A stretch of 7,565 bases of DNA, taken from Spirosomataceae bacterium. GTDB lineage: Bacteria > Bacteroidota > Bacteroidia > Cytophagales > Spirosomataceae. Of the stretch, positions 6,723 through 7,565 are shown piece by piece (position 1 is the first letter of the stretch; the number at the start of each line of letters is the position of its first letter). Where the stretch lies: the NCBI GenBank assembly GCA_030731175.1, contig JANQUM010000083.1, positions 2,478-10,042 on the forward strand, written 5' to 3'. The notes under the pieces were generated by a model that worked only from the letters and a program-made list of their open reading frames with translations, was not told the DNA's origin and searched no databases. A program made the position numbers and the translations under genes.

Positions 6723-6757
6723 AAAAGTCACTTACGGAAACGTAGGTGACTTTTTTT
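6723..6757 (+). terminator. rho-independent terminator of rpsT
   Basis: A 14-bp stem (6723-6736 with 6741-6754, one T-G wobble at 6732/6745) is closed by a GAAA tetraloop of the GNRA type (6737-6740) and followed by a run of seven Ts (6751-6757). It begins 28 bases after the rpsT stop and points in the same direction. radC, 62 bases further on, is therefore likely to need its own promoter or depend on read-through. Confidence 0.93.
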
Positions 6758-6778
6758 ATGCTTTTGCGGTCAAAAGGG

Positions 6779-6786
6779 TATCTTTA
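6779..6786 (+). promoter_or_regulatory. possible -7 element for radC
   Basis: TATCTTTA lies 33 bases before the radC ATG and matches TAnnTTTG except for the last base. The expected -33 TTTG is not at the right distance; the only TTTG nearby is about 12 bases upstream. It is the best candidate between the rpsT terminator and radC, and a weak one. Confidence 0.25.
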
Positions 6787-6819
6787 AATTCTTGAAACAA
6801 TCAATTTAACCCAATTTTG

Positions 6820-7518
6820 ATGGAAAACTACCAACCGAACCGCTCAATTTTGTCTTGGGCGGAAGAGGATAGACCACGAGAAAAGCTAATGGCAAAAGGC
6901 AAATCTGCTTTGACGGACGCCGAGCTTTTGGCAATCATCATGGGGTCAGGCACGCGGGAGGTTTCTGCGGTTGATCTTGCAAAAATGATTTTGGCAAGTG
7001 TGGATAATAACCTGCACGAATTAGCGAAATTAAGCCTGAAAGACCTGATGAAATTCAAGGGAATTGGCGAAGCAAAGGCTATTGCCATCATTTCTACGCT
7101 TGAATTGGGAAGAAGGCGGAAAGAAAGCGAGGTTTTGAAAAAGGAAAAAATTGGCAGCTCGGCAGATGCGTACAACTGCATGAAGCCTTATTTACTTGAC
7201 TTGCCCCACGAAGAATTTTGGATTTTACTGTTGAGTCGCTCCAACGAAGTGATGAAAAAAATACAAATTAGTTCGGGCGGAGTGAGCGGCACGGTAGCCG
7301 ACCCGAAAATTATTTTCAAAGAAGCTCTTTCGCATTTATCTTCAGCAATAATATTAGTTCACAATCACCCTTCAGGAAATTTAAAGCCCAGCCAAGCTGA
7401 TATTTCGTTGACCAAAAAAATCAAAGAAGGCGGCAGTTATTTAGATTTACCTGTGCTTGACCACGTAATTTTTGCCAACAATGGTTATTTCAGTTTTGCG
7501 GATGAGGGAATGATTTAA
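6820..7518 (+). CDS. radC: RadC family JAMM/MPN-domain protein
   Basis: The ATG at 6820 is preferred over an in-frame TTG immediately before it (6817); it gives the usual RadC opening ENYQPNRSILSWAEEDRPREKL and 232 residues, normal for the family. The N-terminal part (about 9-100) includes a helix-hairpin-helix-like segment, LMKFKGIGEAKAIAI (76-90). The C-terminal MPN+/JAMM domain carries EEFW (131-134, catalytic-type glutamate) and HNHPSGNLKPSQAD (181-194), supplying H181, H183, S185 and D194 for a zinc site, all intact. The name comes from an old link to E. coli DNA repair that was later traced to a recG allele; the true role is unsettled, though a metal-dependent hydrolase fold and HhH DNA contacts are suggested by family. 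It follows rpsT but is separated from it by a strong terminator. A stop occurs 47 bases before the window end, with nothing supportable after it. Confidence 0.95.
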   Translation: MENYQPNRSILSWAEEDRPREKLMAKGKSALTDAELLAIIMGSGTREVSAVDLAKMILASVDNNLHELAKLSLKDLMKFKGIGEAKAIAIISTLELGRRRKESEVLKKEKIGSSADAYNCMKPYLLDLPHEEFWILLLSRSNEVMKKIQISSGGVSGTVADPKIIFKEALSHLSSAIILVHNHPSGNLKPSQADISLTKKIKEGGSYLDLPVLDHVIFANNGYFSFADEGMI

Positions 7519-7565
7519 TTAAGCCACTTCTTTACTTAGTAGCTGAATTAGCTACCTTTATAAGT

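Noticed and set aside
6817..6819. TTG as start of radC
   Set aside because: It is directly followed by an in-frame ATG and adds a single residue.
6828..7181. 117-codon minus-strand frame inside radC
   Set aside because: It is a shadow of the RadC frame, which has all family motifs on the plus strand.
7539..7555. GTAGCT-GAATT-AGCTAC hairpin after radC
   Set aside because: The six-bp stem is short and the following CTTTATAAG is not a good T-run; the window ends before it can be judged as a terminator.

Overview
The window looks like ordinary chromosome from a member of the Bacteroidota, most likely the Cytophagales/Spirosomataceae side, though that rank is inference. The clues are AT-leaning DNA, A-rich leaders without Shine-Dalgarno motifs, a good TTTG / TAnnTTTG promoter of the Bacteroidota type before rpsT, and a four-helix FtsK with a short acidic linker. 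The rpsT-radC pairing also fits.

Layout. Positions 1-756 hold the N-terminal 252 residues of an extended-SDR NAD-dependent epimerase/dehydratase on the minus strand, cut by the window edge. It diverges from a plus-strand pair at 849-2385: a CBM9-like protein with no signal peptide, then a lipoprotein with degenerate YD-type repeats. The pair ends at a perfect 19-bp hairpin with a T-run. Only a few bases later begins a stand-alone AAA_14/DUF4143 ATPase (2462-3640). It converges almost end to end with ftsK on the minus strand (3650-6154, GTG start). A 288-bp intergenic region separates ftsK from divergent rpsT (6443-6694). rpsT has a near-consensus promoter and a clear GNRA-loop terminator, and is followed by radC (6820-7518).

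How the genes relate. ftsK (chromosome translocation at division), rpsT (30S subunit) and radC (JAMM-type protein, cellular role unsettled) are core genes with recognisable motifs. The SDR, the CBM9-like protein and the lipoprotein are typical Bacteroidota genes whose substrates cannot be read from sequence. The AAA_14/DUF4143 ATPase is the most accessory-like gene, but it stands alone with no partner, so I do not claim a defence or toxin system.

No tRNA, rRNA, CRISPR array, insertion sequence, attachment site or origin was seen. I found no convincing evidence of an undescribed multi-gene system. The more curious points are the hairpin abutting the ATPase start codon, the small inverted repeat between the divergent genes at 757-848, and a similar split motif upstream of the SDR gene and ftsK.
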